Source of the DNA: JBNKDD01 sp050288085
Lineage (GTDB): Bacteria; Chloroflexota; Anaerolineae; Aggregatilineales; UBA3940
Assembly (NCBI GenBank): GCA_050288085.1
Contig: JBNKDD010000034.1
Coordinates: forward strand, 1 to 31,982
Reading direction: 5' to 3'
Length of the DNA: 31,982 nt
Positions 24,097 through 31,982 of this stretch are shown piece after piece. The notes under the pieces were generated by a model. It ran no database searches. It was not told the DNA's origin and saw only the letters and a list, made by a program, of their open reading frames with translations. The position numbers were made by a program, and so were the translations under genes. Each line of letters starts with the position of its first letter. The first letter of the stretch is position 1.

Positions 24097-25039
24097 ATTT
24101 CGCTGGGACGCTTTCGTAGACGGGGGTGTTCCAGTCGCGGTACTTTTCAACTCGTCCTGACACGACGTTGAAATACAGGTCGCGCAGTTCGTTGACGATT
24201 GGCCCCATATTCCCGTCGCCGACAGGCCGGTGATCGACCCGCGTAATCGCTGCTATTTGAACCCCTGTGCCGCAGAAGAAAGCCTCATCGGCCAGGTAAA
24301 CCTCGGTGCGGTCGATGTTCCGCTCGACGACCTCAACACCCATATCCTCACGGAGTAGATGCATCACGGTGCGGCGGGTGATCCCTTCCAGGATGTTGGC
24401 GTTGATCGGTGGGGTGTAGACCACCCCATCCCGGATCAGGAAGAAGTTTTCGGCGCTGCCCTCTGAGATGTGCCCGTCCTGGTTGAGCACCAACGCCTCA
24501 TCGAATCCGGCGCGTTCGGCGTCTGTTTTGATCGCTGCCGAGTTGACGTAGGCTCCGGTGATCTTACCCCGCGCCGGGATGCTGTTATCGTCAACCCGCC
24601 GCCAGGAAGAGAAGGTAACGTGGGTTCCCTGCTCATCTGGTACATAGCTCCCAAACGGCAGGGAGAAGATCGTGACGCCGTATTCCAACCCATGCAGCCG
24701 CACCCCGACCACGTTCGATGTGACGTAGGTCAGCGGGCGGATATAGACGTTGGTCTTCCAGCCTTCGGTGCGGAGCAGGTCAAGCACGACGGCGGTTAAC
24801 TGTTCCGGGGTGTAATCCAGTTCAAAGCAGAGAAGCCGGGCAGATCCGAGAAATCGCTTGAAGTGGTCGAGGGGACGGAACACAAAAAGCTGTTCTTCTT
24901 CCTCGTTCCAATAGCCGCGAAGACCGGCGAATGCGCCCGTCCCATAGTTGAATGAATGGTTCATCACGCTGATGGTGGCCTGTTCAAATGGAACAATCTC
25001 ACCGTTAAAGTAGGCGTAACTTGGACCCTGATTTGACAC
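24095..25039 (-). CDS. ilvE: Branched-chain amino acid aminotransferase
   Basis: Fold-type IV PLP aminotransferase that interconverts Leu/Ile/Val and their 2-oxo acids. NYGTGAFAGLRGYW at the start, catalytic Lys159 (RGKITGAYVNS), and HISEGSAENFFLI plus ILEGITRRTVMHL are as expected for IlvE; the Lys number equals that of the E. coli enzyme. The start is a GTG at 25039 rather than the tandem ATGs at 25057/25054, because AAGGAGGG (25051-25044) lies immediately upstream of it and would otherwise be inside the gene. The product is 314 residues. It is a single-gene unit, convergent with the ParA-like gene. A D-amino-acid or aminodeoxychorismate specificity within the fold is less likely. Confidence 0.93.
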   Translation of the reverse strand: MSNQGPSYAYFNGEIVPFEQATISVMNHSFNYGTGAFAGLRGYWNEEEEQLFVFRPLDHFKRFLGSARLLCFELDYTPEQLTAVVLDLLRTEGWKTNVYIRPLTYVTSNVVGVRLHGLEYGVTIFSLPFGSYVPDEQGTHVTFSSWRRVDDNSIPARGKITGAYVNSAAIKTDAERAGFDEALVLNQDGHISEGSAENFFLIRDGVVYTPPINANILEGITRRTVMHLLREDMGVEVVERNIDRTEVYLADEAFFCGTGVQIAAITRVDHRPVGDGNMGPIVNELRDLYFNVVSGRVEKYRDWNTPVYESVPAK

Positions 25040-25130
25040 ATTACCCTCCTTCATCATAATAATTTCTTGCTATTCTAACTCTGGCCTAGGAATAAAGAAA
25101 TCACAGAGAGTTACTTATAGGATTCGCATA

Positions 25131-25164
25131 AACAAAACGCCCTCATCGGTTTTTGATGAGGGCG
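25131..25164 (-). terminator. Terminator of SPFH gene
   Basis: On the minus strand, a perfect 10-bp stem (25164-25155 with 25147-25138), a 7-nt loop, then TTTTGTTT. It lies 24 nt after the stop of the prohibitin-like gene and before ilvE in the same direction. Confidence 0.88.
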
Positions 25165-25187
25165 CTGAATATGCATATATTGAGAGG

Positions 25188-26291
25188 CTATTGAGTGTTC
25201 TCGCCTTCGCCTTCTGTCTCCGGTGCCGGGCGCGGTGTGGGTTCAATGGTCACATCTGCGCCGGTTTCGGCTAACAACTGCTCCAGGTCAAACAGGAAGG
25301 GGGTGTTGCTGGGGATGATCACCAGTTCCACCTGATCGCCCAACTGGTTGATGTACTGCCACTGGATCAGGTTGGGGTTCTCAGCGAGCACCTCGTTGAT
25401 CAGTTGCAGCGCTTCGGATTCGGCTTCCGCCCGGATGACAATCGACTGGGCGTCACCTTCAGCAGCGATCACCGCCGAATCTGCACGACCCTGCGCCTCA
25501 ACCCGTGCCTGCTCGGCTTCTTGCTCGGCCTGCTGCACCCGGAATACCGCTTGCTGTGCATCCTGCTCGGCGATCTGCTTACGCTCAATCGCGTCGGTGA
25601 ACTCAGCAGAGAAGGATATATTACGAATGAGGATGTCGTTCAATAGGAACCCTTCTCTCTCCAGTTTATCAGTCAACTCCTGGAATATCTGTGCTTCTAA
25701 GGCTGCCCGCCCGCCGCTGTATATCTCCTCTGCGCCATATTCGGAGATCGCATTCCGAACTTCAGAGCGGGTCTGAGGGACGATAAAGCCCTCTCCGTAG
25801 GTCTTACGCCAGTTGCGGTGAATCTCGTTGATGCGTGTCCGGTCGATGGTATAGATCACGGTCACGTCAACGGTGATGGCCTGCCCGTCACTGGATATGG
25901 CCCGCACCCCACCACCGATGGGCACACTCTGATCCGCCATAACTTCGGAAGAGTCGGCCATGGTGACACTCTGCCGCGATGTCTCGTAAGTTTGCACATC
26001 GTCAATGAAGGGAACCACCCAGGATAAACCAGGTTGAAGCGGTTCAAGTAAGGCTGCCTCGCCGCTGCCGGTTACCCGGAACCGGACACCCACCTGATCA
26101 GGCTGGATCAATACTAACCCAGCATTGAGTGGGATTAAGATAATTGCGCCCACCGCGCCAATGATCACCAACACGACGCCCAGCCGGATCGAGCGTCCAC
26201 GCGCCGAATTCGCCGCGATCAGTCCCAGCCCGGCCAATGCAGCCACGACAAAAGCGCCGACAAAAAAGGTTACTACGGCTTTAATTGCCAT
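25188..26291 (-). CDS. Prohibitin/SPFH domain membrane protein
   Basis: A 367-residue SPFH/Band 7 protein. Two hydrophobic segments near the N-terminus (about 7-27 and 36-58) anchor it. The prohibitin-like core (about 60-235) includes QPGLSWVVPFIDDVQTYETSRQS and SSDGQAITVDVTVIYTID, and the helical stalk (about 235-300) is rich in Ala, Glu and Gln (QQAVFRVQQAEQEAEQARVEAQ in part). The tail is Pro/Glu-rich. Such proteins form large membrane rings or microdomains and often partner with AAA or NfeD-type proteases, none of which is adjacent. The AGGAG before ATG 26291 sits only 2 nt away, closer than usual. A TATAAT (26343-26338, minus) may be the -10 box. Confidence 0.92.
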   Translation of the reverse strand: MAIKAVVTFFVGAFVVAALAGLGLIAANSARGRSIRLGVVLVIIGAVGAIILIPLNAGLVLIQPDQVGVRFRVTGSGEAALLEPLQPGLSWVVPFIDDVQTYETSRQSVTMADSSEVMADQSVPIGGGVRAISSDGQAITVDVTVIYTIDRTRINEIHRNWRKTYGEGFIVPQTRSEVRNAISEYGAEEIYSGGRAALEAQIFQELTDKLEREGFLLNDILIRNISFSAEFTDAIERKQIAEQDAQQAVFRVQQAEQEAEQARVEAQGRADSAVIAAEGDAQSIVIRAEAESEALQLINEVLAENPNLIQWQYINQLGDQVELVIIPSNTPFLFDLEQLLAETGADVTIEPTPRPAPETEGEGENTQ

Positions 26292-26440
26292 TCATAGCTC
26301 CTGTTACATCCATCGCTTAAAAATCTCTTCTCTTACCATTATACCGAATTTCCATCAGAACTCCCCGATCTTGAACCAACCACCCGAAAAACTGGGGGGA
26401 ATATCGGGGTTTTTGCTCTATTCTTTATATCCGTGTTAGG

Positions 26441-28204
26441 ATGTTGCGTGCTATTTTAAAAACCAGAGATTATGTTTTGAATCACCTGAACAACAAACGG
26501 TGGCGGATTGCCGATCCCGCACCCGCCGAATTTATCACCGAGCTGGGACAACAGGCTGTTGACCCGGTTCTGGCCCAGGTTCTTTACCGGCGCGGCTACA
26601 CTACCCCGGAGCTGGCCGGTGAATTTTTTGCGCCATACCGGGCCGATGATAACCCCTTCCGTATGAAGGGCATGGACGAGGCTGTCTACCGTCTGCGGAT
26701 GGCGATCCGGGATGGCGATCCGATTGCAGTTTATGGTGACTTCGATGCAGATGGTGTGACCTCTACCGTCCTGTTAACCGAGGTGCTCGGTCGGCTTGGT
26801 GCAAATGTCCGGCCTTATATCCCGGATCGAGTCGATGAGGGCTATGGCCTGAACAGCCCGGCGCTCAAGCACCTGGCCGAACAAGGGATAAGGGTGGTCG
26901 TTACCGTAGACTGCGGTATCCGTTCTGTTCGAGAAGTCGAAGATGGCAATGAATACGGGCTGGATATGATCATCACCGATCATCACAGCGTTGGGCCGGT
27001 AGTACCCCCCGCCCTGGCCGTGATCAACCCCAAACAGCCGGACTGCTTATACCCGGAGAAAATGCTGGCCGGGGTAGGGATCGCCTATAAGATCGCGCAA
27101 GGCTTGTTCATGGAAGCCCAACGCCGGGGTTACCGGTCCGACGATAACTGGCGGCCCGAAGACTGGCTTGATCTGGTAGCTATCGGCACGGTAGCCGATA
27201 TTGCTCCCCTGCGCGGTGAGAATCGGGTGCTGGTCCAGAACGGGTTGAAGCTCCTGAACCAACCTCGCCGGGCCGGGCTTCATGCCCTGTATGGCGTATC
27301 GAAGGTCAGGACAGGCGCGGTGAACACCATCTCGATTGGGTTTATGATCGGCCCGCGTCTTAATGCTGCCGGTCGGCTGCGCTCGGCGATGCTGGCTTAT
27401 CGCCTGTTGGCCGCTGTCGATGCGACGGCAGCCAGCCAGCTTGCCCAGGAACTCAACACCATCAACCGGGAACGCCAGGAAAAAACTAACCAGATGCAGG
27501 ATTGGGCCGAGGAATCCCTGCCGGATGTTGATGAGCTTCCCCTGTTGTTTGCTGCCGATAAACGCTTTGAGCAGGGGGTGGTGGGATTGGTTGCCAGCCG
27601 GTTAACCGAACGCTATTATCGCCCGTCGGTTGTCCTGCACATGGGTGAGGAAGAGAGTCATGGTTCCTGCCGGAGCATCCCGGAATTTCACATCACCCAT
27701 GCTTTACAAGACTGTGATGACCTGTTGGAAAAATATGGAGGGCACGCTGCCGCCGCCGGGTTTACGGTTGCTAACCGGAATATTCCCCGGTTGCAAGAGC
27801 GGCTGATCGACCTGGCCGCCCAGGAACTCGCCGACCGCGATCTGTTCCCTGTGATTGAGATCGATGCCGACCTTCCTCTGAACGAAGTTAGCGTGGAATT
27901 GTTCGATAAGCTGGCGGTGCTGGAACCTACCGGAGAAGCTAACCCCGCTCCCCTGTTTGTGTCGCGCGGAGTCAGGGTCAAAGAGAAGAAGCAGGTAGGA
28001 GCAGATGGACGGCATCTCAAGTTGATGCTGTCTGTCGAGGATGGCCCTTCATTAGAAGCGATAGCCTTTAGGCGGGGGGAGCAGTATAATTCCCTGCCTG
28101 ATACCCTGGATGTGGTTTATTATCTTGAAGTGAACGAATGGAAAAATCAACGCCGCGTCCAACTTAATATACAGGATATTCGACCTGCTGATGAGGTTTC
28201 ATGA
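26441..28204 (+). CDS. recJ: Single-stranded-DNA exonuclease RecJ
   Basis: A 587-residue 5'-3' single-strand DNA exonuclease of the DHH superfamily, used in recombination and mismatch/base-excision repair. Motifs appear in order: YGDFDADGVTS (98-108), VTVDCGI, ITDHHS (178-183), GTVADIAPL, GPRLNAAGRL, GSCRSIPEFH and GGHAAAAGF (DHHA1 region), then the C-terminal OB-like domain. Length is typical for RecJ. The first 20 residues are not conserved-looking and the ribosome-binding site at ATG 26441 is poor (AGG directly adjoining), so a TTG at 26477 is a possible true start. Its stop overlaps the start of the epimerase gene (ATGA). Confidence 0.93.
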   Translation: MLRAILKTRDYVLNHLNNKRWRIADPAPAEFITELGQQAVDPVLAQVLYRRGYTTPELAGEFFAPYRADDNPFRMKGMDEAVYRLRMAIRDGDPIAVYGDFDADGVTSTVLLTEVLGRLGANVRPYIPDRVDEGYGLNSPALKHLAEQGIRVVVTVDCGIRSVREVEDGNEYGLDMIITDHHSVGPVVPPALAVINPKQPDCLYPEKMLAGVGIAYKIAQGLFMEAQRRGYRSDDNWRPEDWLDLVAIGTVADIAPLRGENRVLVQNGLKLLNQPRRAGLHALYGVSKVRTGAVNTISIGFMIGPRLNAAGRLRSAMLAYRLLAAVDATAASQLAQELNTINRERQEKTNQMQDWAEESLPDVDELPLLFAADKRFEQGVVGLVASRLTERYYRPSVVLHMGEEESHGSCRSIPEFHITHALQDCDDLLEKYGGHAAAAGFTVANRNIPRLQERLIDLAAQELADRDLFPVIEIDADLPLNEVSVELFDKLAVLEPTGEANPAPLFVSRGVRVKEKKQVGADGRHLKLMLSVEDGPSLEAIAFRRGEQYNSLPDTLDVVYYLEVNEWKNQRRVQLNIQDIRPADEVS

Positions 28205-29193
28205 GTAACAACAATTCATTTGTGCGTACCACCTTAATTACCGGTGGGGCCGGTTTTATCGGCAGCCACCTGACCGATGCACTGTTAGCACGCGGTGAAC
28301 GCGTGGTTTGTTTCGATAACTTCTCCAACTTTTACAGCCCGGCCCGCAAGCGGCAAAATGTGGCGGCCTACCGGGATCACCCACACTATCACCTGGTTGA
28401 AGGTGATGTACAGAATCGTGAATTAGTGATGCACGTCGCCGGTCAATACCATCCACAACGGATTGTACACCTGGCAGCACTGGCCGGTGTCCGGCCTTCA
28501 ATTGAAAACGCCCCTCATTATATTGAGGTAAATGTCAACGGCGCGATCCACGTCATGGATGTGGCCCGGACTTATGATGTAGAGAACTTTATTTTTGCAT
28601 CGACCTCATCGCTGTATGGATCAACCGATCAAATCCCCTTCTGTGAGGATCAGTCCACCGATCAACCCCTGGCCCCTTATCCGGCCACCAAGAAGGCAGG
28701 TGAGGTGATGGGCTATGCCTATCACAATATGTTCGGCATCAATTTTACCGTGCTGCGCTTTTTCACCGTCTACGGGCCGCGTGTCCGTTCTGATATGATG
28801 GCCTACATGGTCATGGATCGGATACTCAAGGGTGAAGAGATCACGCTCTATAATAACGGCGACATGTACCGCGATTGGACTTATGTGGGGGATATCGTGC
28901 GCGGCATTGTGGCTGCCCTCGATAAACCGCTTGGATACGAAATAATCAACATCGGGCGCGGCGAACCGGTGCGCCTGGGCGATTTCGTAGATATTATTCA
29001 AGAGCTTGTCGGCCAGAAGGCCCGATTAAAGATTCTCTCTGCTCCACCTAGCGAACTTCCTATTACCTATGCCAGTATAGATAAAGCCCGGCAGCTGCTG
29101 GGTTATGAACCTCAGGTTTCCATTCAGGAGGGACTTGAGAAAACCTGGCAATGGTACCAGACACTCTCGCAAGCCATCTTGACCACAGGATAG
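28201..29193 (+). CDS. NAD-dependent sugar-nucleotide epimerase
   Basis: A 330-residue extended SDR enzyme, closest by eye to UDP-glucuronate 4-epimerase/GalE types. The NAD-binding GGAGFIGSHL, LAALAGVRPSIENAPHYIEVN (read in two parts), the catalytic Ser/Thr region ASTSSLYG, and Tyr/Lys in YPATKKAGE are present, as are RFFTVYGPR and YRDWTYVGDIVRG. It would supply an epimerised nucleotide sugar for surface polysaccharide. It overlaps recJ by 4 nt (ATGA) and is followed 6 nt later by a surface-protein gene, so all three are probably co-transcribed. Exact sugar specificity cannot be read from sequence. Confidence 0.88.
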   Translation: MSNNNSFVRTTLITGGAGFIGSHLTDALLARGERVVCFDNFSNFYSPARKRQNVAAYRDHPHYHLVEGDVQNRELVMHVAGQYHPQRIVHLAALAGVRPSIENAPHYIEVNVNGAIHVMDVARTYDVENFIFASTSSLYGSTDQIPFCEDQSTDQPLAPYPATKKAGEVMGYAYHNMFGINFTVLRFFTVYGPRVRSDMMAYMVMDRILKGEEITLYNNGDMYRDWTYVGDIVRGIVAALDKPLGYEIINIGRGEPVRLGDFVDIIQELVGQKARLKILSAPPSELPITYASIDKARQLLGYEPQVSIQEGLEKTWQWYQTLSQAILTTG

Positions 29194-29199
29194 TTTTTC

Positions 29200-31242
29200 A
29201 TGAAGATGACGCATTCTCGACTTATGAAAATCGGTCTTCGCCTGATAACCGTGCTGTTGAGCACCCTGGCTGCTCTGACCGTTCACACGACCAGTTCTGC
29301 AAAACAGCAGATTGTTGATCCGCACTTCGGATTGTACAACGCTTATGAAGCTCCTCAGGCCGTCTCCGAACTGGGGGCGGGCTGGGAGTTAATCGACTTC
29401 CGGTGGGATGTGATGCAGCCGGGTGGCCCTACTGACTGGGATCCCTCGTCTGATATTAATGCCTGGTTGACAACTGCCCGTACTTCCGGGCGTGAAGTCG
29501 TTGGTGTCTTGTACGCCACACCTGCCTGGGCCAGCAGCGGCAATCCGGTTACCGGTGTTCCGGCTGGTTTAGATCTCCCTGTCAGTGATCCCGGCAATGT
29601 GTGGGCCGCTTTCGTCCGGCAGATGGTCAGCTATTATGGCTCACGCGGTATCAACCGTTGGGTGATCTGGAAAAACCCCGATCTGCCGCTCAGTTATAAG
29701 GAAGCGCAGTGGGCCGGATCGACCGAGGAGTATTATCAACTGGTCAAGGTGGCTTATACGGTGGCGAAGGAAGCCAACCCCAATGCCTATATCCATCTGG
29801 GTGCGATCTCGGATCGTGACCCGGCCTGGTTAGGGCGCTTCCTTGATATTGCCCTTGACGATTCAACTGCCTCTGCCAACAATTATTATTTTGATGTGGC
29901 CTCTGTGAATGCCTATTTTGCCACCGACCGGGTATGGACCTCGACAGCCAATCCCTACCAATTGATGAGTGTCCGGGGTGTGCCGCTTAAGCCGGTTTGG
30001 GTTAATGAGGTGAATGCCCGACCAGGCATCGATCCGTTGGCTTATCCATCTACTTCTGCATTTGACCGCCACCAGAATATCACGCTCGATCAGCAGTCAG
30101 CCTTTATCATCCAGTCGTTCGCGCTGGGTCTATCTGCTGGGGCGGAGCGCATGGCCGTTTACCGGATGGTCGATAACTTCGAAGAAGATGACCAGCAGGG
30201 ATATGGATTGGTGCGCGCGGATGAGAGCAGGCGTCCGGCTTATGACGCTTATCGGTTGGTCGTCGAAGAGTTTAGCGGGTTCATTTTTGCGCGGCGGGTG
30301 GATGAAGAAACCTTCCCCCTGGTTGATTATGTCCGGCTGACCTTTGCCGATAAGGTGACTCACGTTGCCTGGGCACGAGCCGATATCACCTCTACCTTGA
30401 TCATCCCGGCCCGCAGCCAGCAGGCCACCCTGATCGATATGTACGGCAATCGCTTTACGGTCACCCCGGAGGATGGGTTTAATTACAGGGTGGTTTTGGG
30501 CGGCGCAGTTTGTGATGATCCATCGGAAGGCTGTCTGATCGGCGGGAATCCCTGGCTGCTGGTCGAAGAGAACGTCGAGAATGCTGTCGATGAAGTGCCG
30601 CCGGAAGTGGCGGTTGAAGAAGGGGGCGAACTGCCGACGCCCGATCCAAATGCTCAACTGCCGACTGAACCGCCCCAACCTACTCCCGAACCGGTCGAGC
30701 CGCCAACAGAAGAACCACCTGCGGAAGTCGAGCAGCCAGCAGAAGCAGAATCACCTACATCAATACCTGAAGTAGCGGAAGCCCCTCCAGCGGAAGCGCC
30801 CGCTGAAGCGGAAGCGCCCGCTGAAGAAGAAGCTCCTGCTGTCGAGGCAGAAAATCCGCCCGATCAACAGTTCCTGTCAGCCGAGCAGATCGAGGCCCAG
30901 GTGCGCCCGCAGGGTTTTGCTGCGATCCTGCCCTATGGGTTGATGGGCCTGGGTGGTCTTGCCATCGTTGGTGGTGCTGCTTTCTTTTTTATCCAGCGCC
31001 GCCGCGACTCATCATATCTGAGGCCAACGCAGGAACATGATCGGCCTGATTTCGACGATGTAGAAGGTGATGAACCGGAGGAACATCTGATGCCGACACA
31101 GGAGCATGATCGACCTGATTTCGATGATGCTACACAGGAACACGAGCGGCCTGACTTCGATGATGTAGAAGATGAAACCTTCTTCGAACCGGAGGATGAC
31201 GACTATCCTGAATCGTTTGAAGAGGACGAAGACGACGCGTAA
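29200..31242 (+). CDS. Membrane-anchored glycosidase-like surface protein, probable pseudoenzyme
   Basis: A 680-residue exported protein. It has a signal peptide (about 1-34), a GH39/clan-A-like TIM-barrel domain (about 37-345), a beta domain (about 345-450), an extracellular Pro/Glu/Ala stalk (about 460-565), one membrane helix (578-598) with an RRR stop-transfer, and an acidic cytoplasmic tail. The strand-4 motif that normally reads W-N-E-P is W157-K158-N159-P160, so the acid/base Glu is absent. A candidate nucleophile remains at Glu270 (WVNEVN). It may bind glycans without hydrolysing them. The tail carries three copies of TQEH[DE]RPDFDD. It starts 6 nt after the epimerase gene. Confidence 0.8.
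   Translation: MKMTHSRLMKIGLRLITVLLSTLAALTVHTTSSAKQQIVDPHFGLYNAYEAPQAVSELGAGWELIDFRWDVMQPGGPTDWDPSSDINAWLTTARTSGREVVGVLYATPAWASSGNPVTGVPAGLDLPVSDPGNVWAAFVRQMVSYYGSRGINRWVIWKNPDLPLSYKEAQWAGSTEEYYQLVKVAYTVAKEANPNAYIHLGAISDRDPAWLGRFLDIALDDSTASANNYYFDVASVNAYFATDRVWTSTANPYQLMSVRGVPLKPVWVNEVNARPGIDPLAYPSTSAFDRHQNITLDQQSAFIIQSFALGLSAGAERMAVYRMVDNFEEDDQQGYGLVRADESRRPAYDAYRLVVEEFSGFIFARRVDEETFPLVDYVRLTFADKVTHVAWARADITSTLIIPARSQQATLIDMYGNRFTVTPEDGFNYRVVLGGAVCDDPSEGCLIGGNPWLLVEENVENAVDEVPPEVAVEEGGELPTPDPNAQLPTEPPQPTPEPVEPPTEEPPAEVEQPAEAESPTSIPEVAEAPPAEAPAEAEAPAEEEAPAVEAENPPDQQFLSAEQIEAQVRPQGFAAILPYGLMGLGGLAIVGGAAFFFIQRRRDSSYLRPTQEHDRPDFDDVEGDEPEEHLMPTQEHDRPDFDDATQEHERPDFDDVEDETFFEPEDDDYPESFEEDEDDA
31027..31164 (+). 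repeat. Triplicated 33-nt coding repeat in acidic tail
   Basis: Three copies encoding TQEH[DE]RPDFDD at 31027-31059, 31096-31128 and 31132-31164. Third codon positions differ between copies, so the duplications are not very recent and the peptide appears to be maintained. They lie on the cytoplasmic side of the membrane helix. Confidence 0.85.
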
Positions 31243-31245
31243 TTT

Positions 31246-31290
31246 GAGGGCGAGGCGGTCAAATTAAAGGGCTGCCTCGCTCTTTTCTTT
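31246..31290 (+). terminator. Terminator after surface-protein gene
   Basis: A stem of 7 perfect pairs (31250-31256 with 31274-31280), extended by four weaker pairs outward, with a 17-nt loop and a TCTTTTCTTT tract. It starts 3 nt after the stop codon. Confidence 0.7.
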
Positions 31291-31368
31291 CCAAATAAGT
31301 ATAGAAAATAACAATTTCCTACCAAATAATGTAGCTAGAAAGTCCTATATTTAATTGGGCGTTTTTTT

Positions 31369-31377
31369 TGCTATAAT
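31369..31377 (+). promoter_or_regulatory. Extended -10 promoter for TadE-like gene
   Basis: TGC-TATAAT, an extended -10 element, directly after a run of eight T (31362-31369); the -35 region is weak. It predicts a leader of about 110 nt with small hairpins, including ACCTCA-T-TGAGGT (31431-31443) and, as an overlapping alternative, GGTTCA/TGAACC (31441-31446 with 31452-31457), and a run of eight T at 31468-31475. Confidence 0.5.
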
Positions 31378-31493
31378 GGTAGGGAGCGCACTTTAATAAT
31401 TTAGTGTCACGACAAACATATTCACGCAATACCTCATTGAGGTTCATCGTGTGAACCAGTGCATTTATTTTTTTTCTTATGAAAGGTCGTAGT

Positions 31494-31982
31494 ATGTTAC
31501 GAAAAATGCTATTATTCCGACCTACCAACAACGATGAACGTCGAGGGCAAGCATTGGTTGAGTTTTCACTCACCGTGCTGGTATTTATCGTCATGCTCTT
31601 GATGATCATTGAGTTGGCACGCATCATGTACACCTACGTGAACTTGCAACACTCAGCCCGGCGGGCTGCGCGTTATGCTGTCACGGGGCAATGGATGCAG
31701 GAGTATACAGTAGCCCCTGGTACTCCCGATTTTCACTATAAGCTCTCGCCTGTAGAAGAGTTTACACCGCAGAATCGGATACCACCTTGTTGGCCGTTAT
31801 TTAGCGACGACACGGTGGCTCCCATCACTGCTACCACCTCTCCGCCTGAGCAATCCTTCCAACCCTACCGGGATGCCCGTACCTGTTCCATTGAGCGTGT
31901 TGCTCTGGACAATATGGTCGGGATAAGTCCGGATCCCAACGCTGCCCGCGGTGAAAGCGGACATTACCGGGTGCTGGTTAGC
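31494..31982 (+). CDS. TadE-like pilus assembly protein, truncated by window end
   Basis: An open frame of 163 codons without a stop, continuing past the window. The N-terminus reads RRGQALVEFSLTVLVFIVM, then MIIELARIMYTYVNLQHSARRAARYAVTG, which is the TadE/TadG pattern: Glu at +5 of a prepilin-like helix, then aromatic/Arg-rich 'aAR.aaRya'. TadE-type proteins are pseudopilins or minor pilins of type IVc (Flp/Tad) machineries. ATG 31494 is chosen because AAAGGT (31482-31487) lies 6 nt upstream; an in-frame ATG at 31479 would include that site. More tad genes may follow outside the window. Confidence 0.8.
   Translation, partial: MLRKMLLFRPTNNDERRGQALVEFSLTVLVFIVMLLMIIELARIMYTYVNLQHSARRAARYAVTGQWMQEYTVAPGTPDFHYKLSPVEEFTPQNRIPPCWPLFSDDTVAPITATTSPPEQSFQPYRDARTCSIERVALDNMVGISPDPNAARGESGHYRVLVS

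Noticed and set aside
26363..26414. Long hairpin (CCCCGAT/ATCGGGG) followed by TTTTT upstream of recJ
   Set aside because: The 33-nt loop and lack of an upstream + strand gene make terminator or attenuator assignment too weak.
26125..26439. Plus-strand frame of 104 codons antisense to the SPFH gene start
   Set aside because: It mirrors the hydrophobic N-terminus of the SPFH gene and has no ribosome-binding site.

Overview
The window looks like a chromosomal segment of a Chloroflexota bacterium, most likely of the Anaerolineae type. This is inferred from gene content and style: moderate GC, lipoproteins and surface proteins with long Thr/Pro/Ser or Pro/Glu linkers, many cyclic-nucleotide and HAMP-type signalling proteins, an alpha-oxoamine synthase resembling serine palmitoyltransferase, and a TadE-type pilin-like gene. 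No rRNA, tRNA, CRISPR array, phage module or complete insertion sequence was seen. One short non-autonomous transposon-like element (MITE) is well supported at 9265-9449.

Layout, left to right. Positions 1-506 are AT-rich and non-coding. A CpdA-like metallophosphoesterase (507-1445) and D-Ala-D-Ala ligase (1473-2639) follow on the + strand, then a SWIM zinc-finger microprotein with its own promoter and leader hairpin (2815-3057). A minus-strand block (7727 down to 3114) holds two tandem paralogous histidine kinases with N-terminal cyclic-nucleotide-binding domains, a DUF3048 lipoprotein and a methyltransferase with a C-terminal zinc ribbon. Divergent from it are a squalene/phytoene synthase-family enzyme (7908-8903) and a small protein (8939-9202). 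Next come the MITE, a GAF-GAF-adenylate cyclase (9555-11186) and a second metallophosphoesterase (11361-12101).

A sulfatase-modifying-factor-fold lipoprotein (minus, 13131-12124) is followed by a formate/nitrite channel (13427-14359), a serine palmitoyltransferase-like enzyme (14643-15854), a convergent Sfp-type phosphopantetheinyl transferase (16630-15908), an AI-2E-family membrane protein (16762-17934) and a convergent double-domain class III cyclase (19491-17941). A + strand run (19649-24025) encodes an Npt-like transporter, a GNAT acetyltransferase, a membrane Cache-HAMP receptor without an output domain, and a ParA/MinD-like ATPase. Then come ilvE (minus), a prohibitin/SPFH protein (minus), recJ overlapping a sugar-nucleotide epimerase, a membrane-anchored glycosidase-like protein whose acid/base Glu appears to be missing, and a TadE-like gene that runs off the window.

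The main theme is second-messenger signalling. Within about 19 kb there are two class III cyclases, two cyclic-nucleotide-sensing histidine kinases and a CpdA-like phosphodiesterase candidate. The best candidates for something new are that constellation, the double-domain cyclase with a composite but atypical active site, and the output-less HAMP receptor paired with a ParA-like ATPase carrying Arg at the signature-Lys position. All functional calls come from reading motifs by eye; no database search was run.
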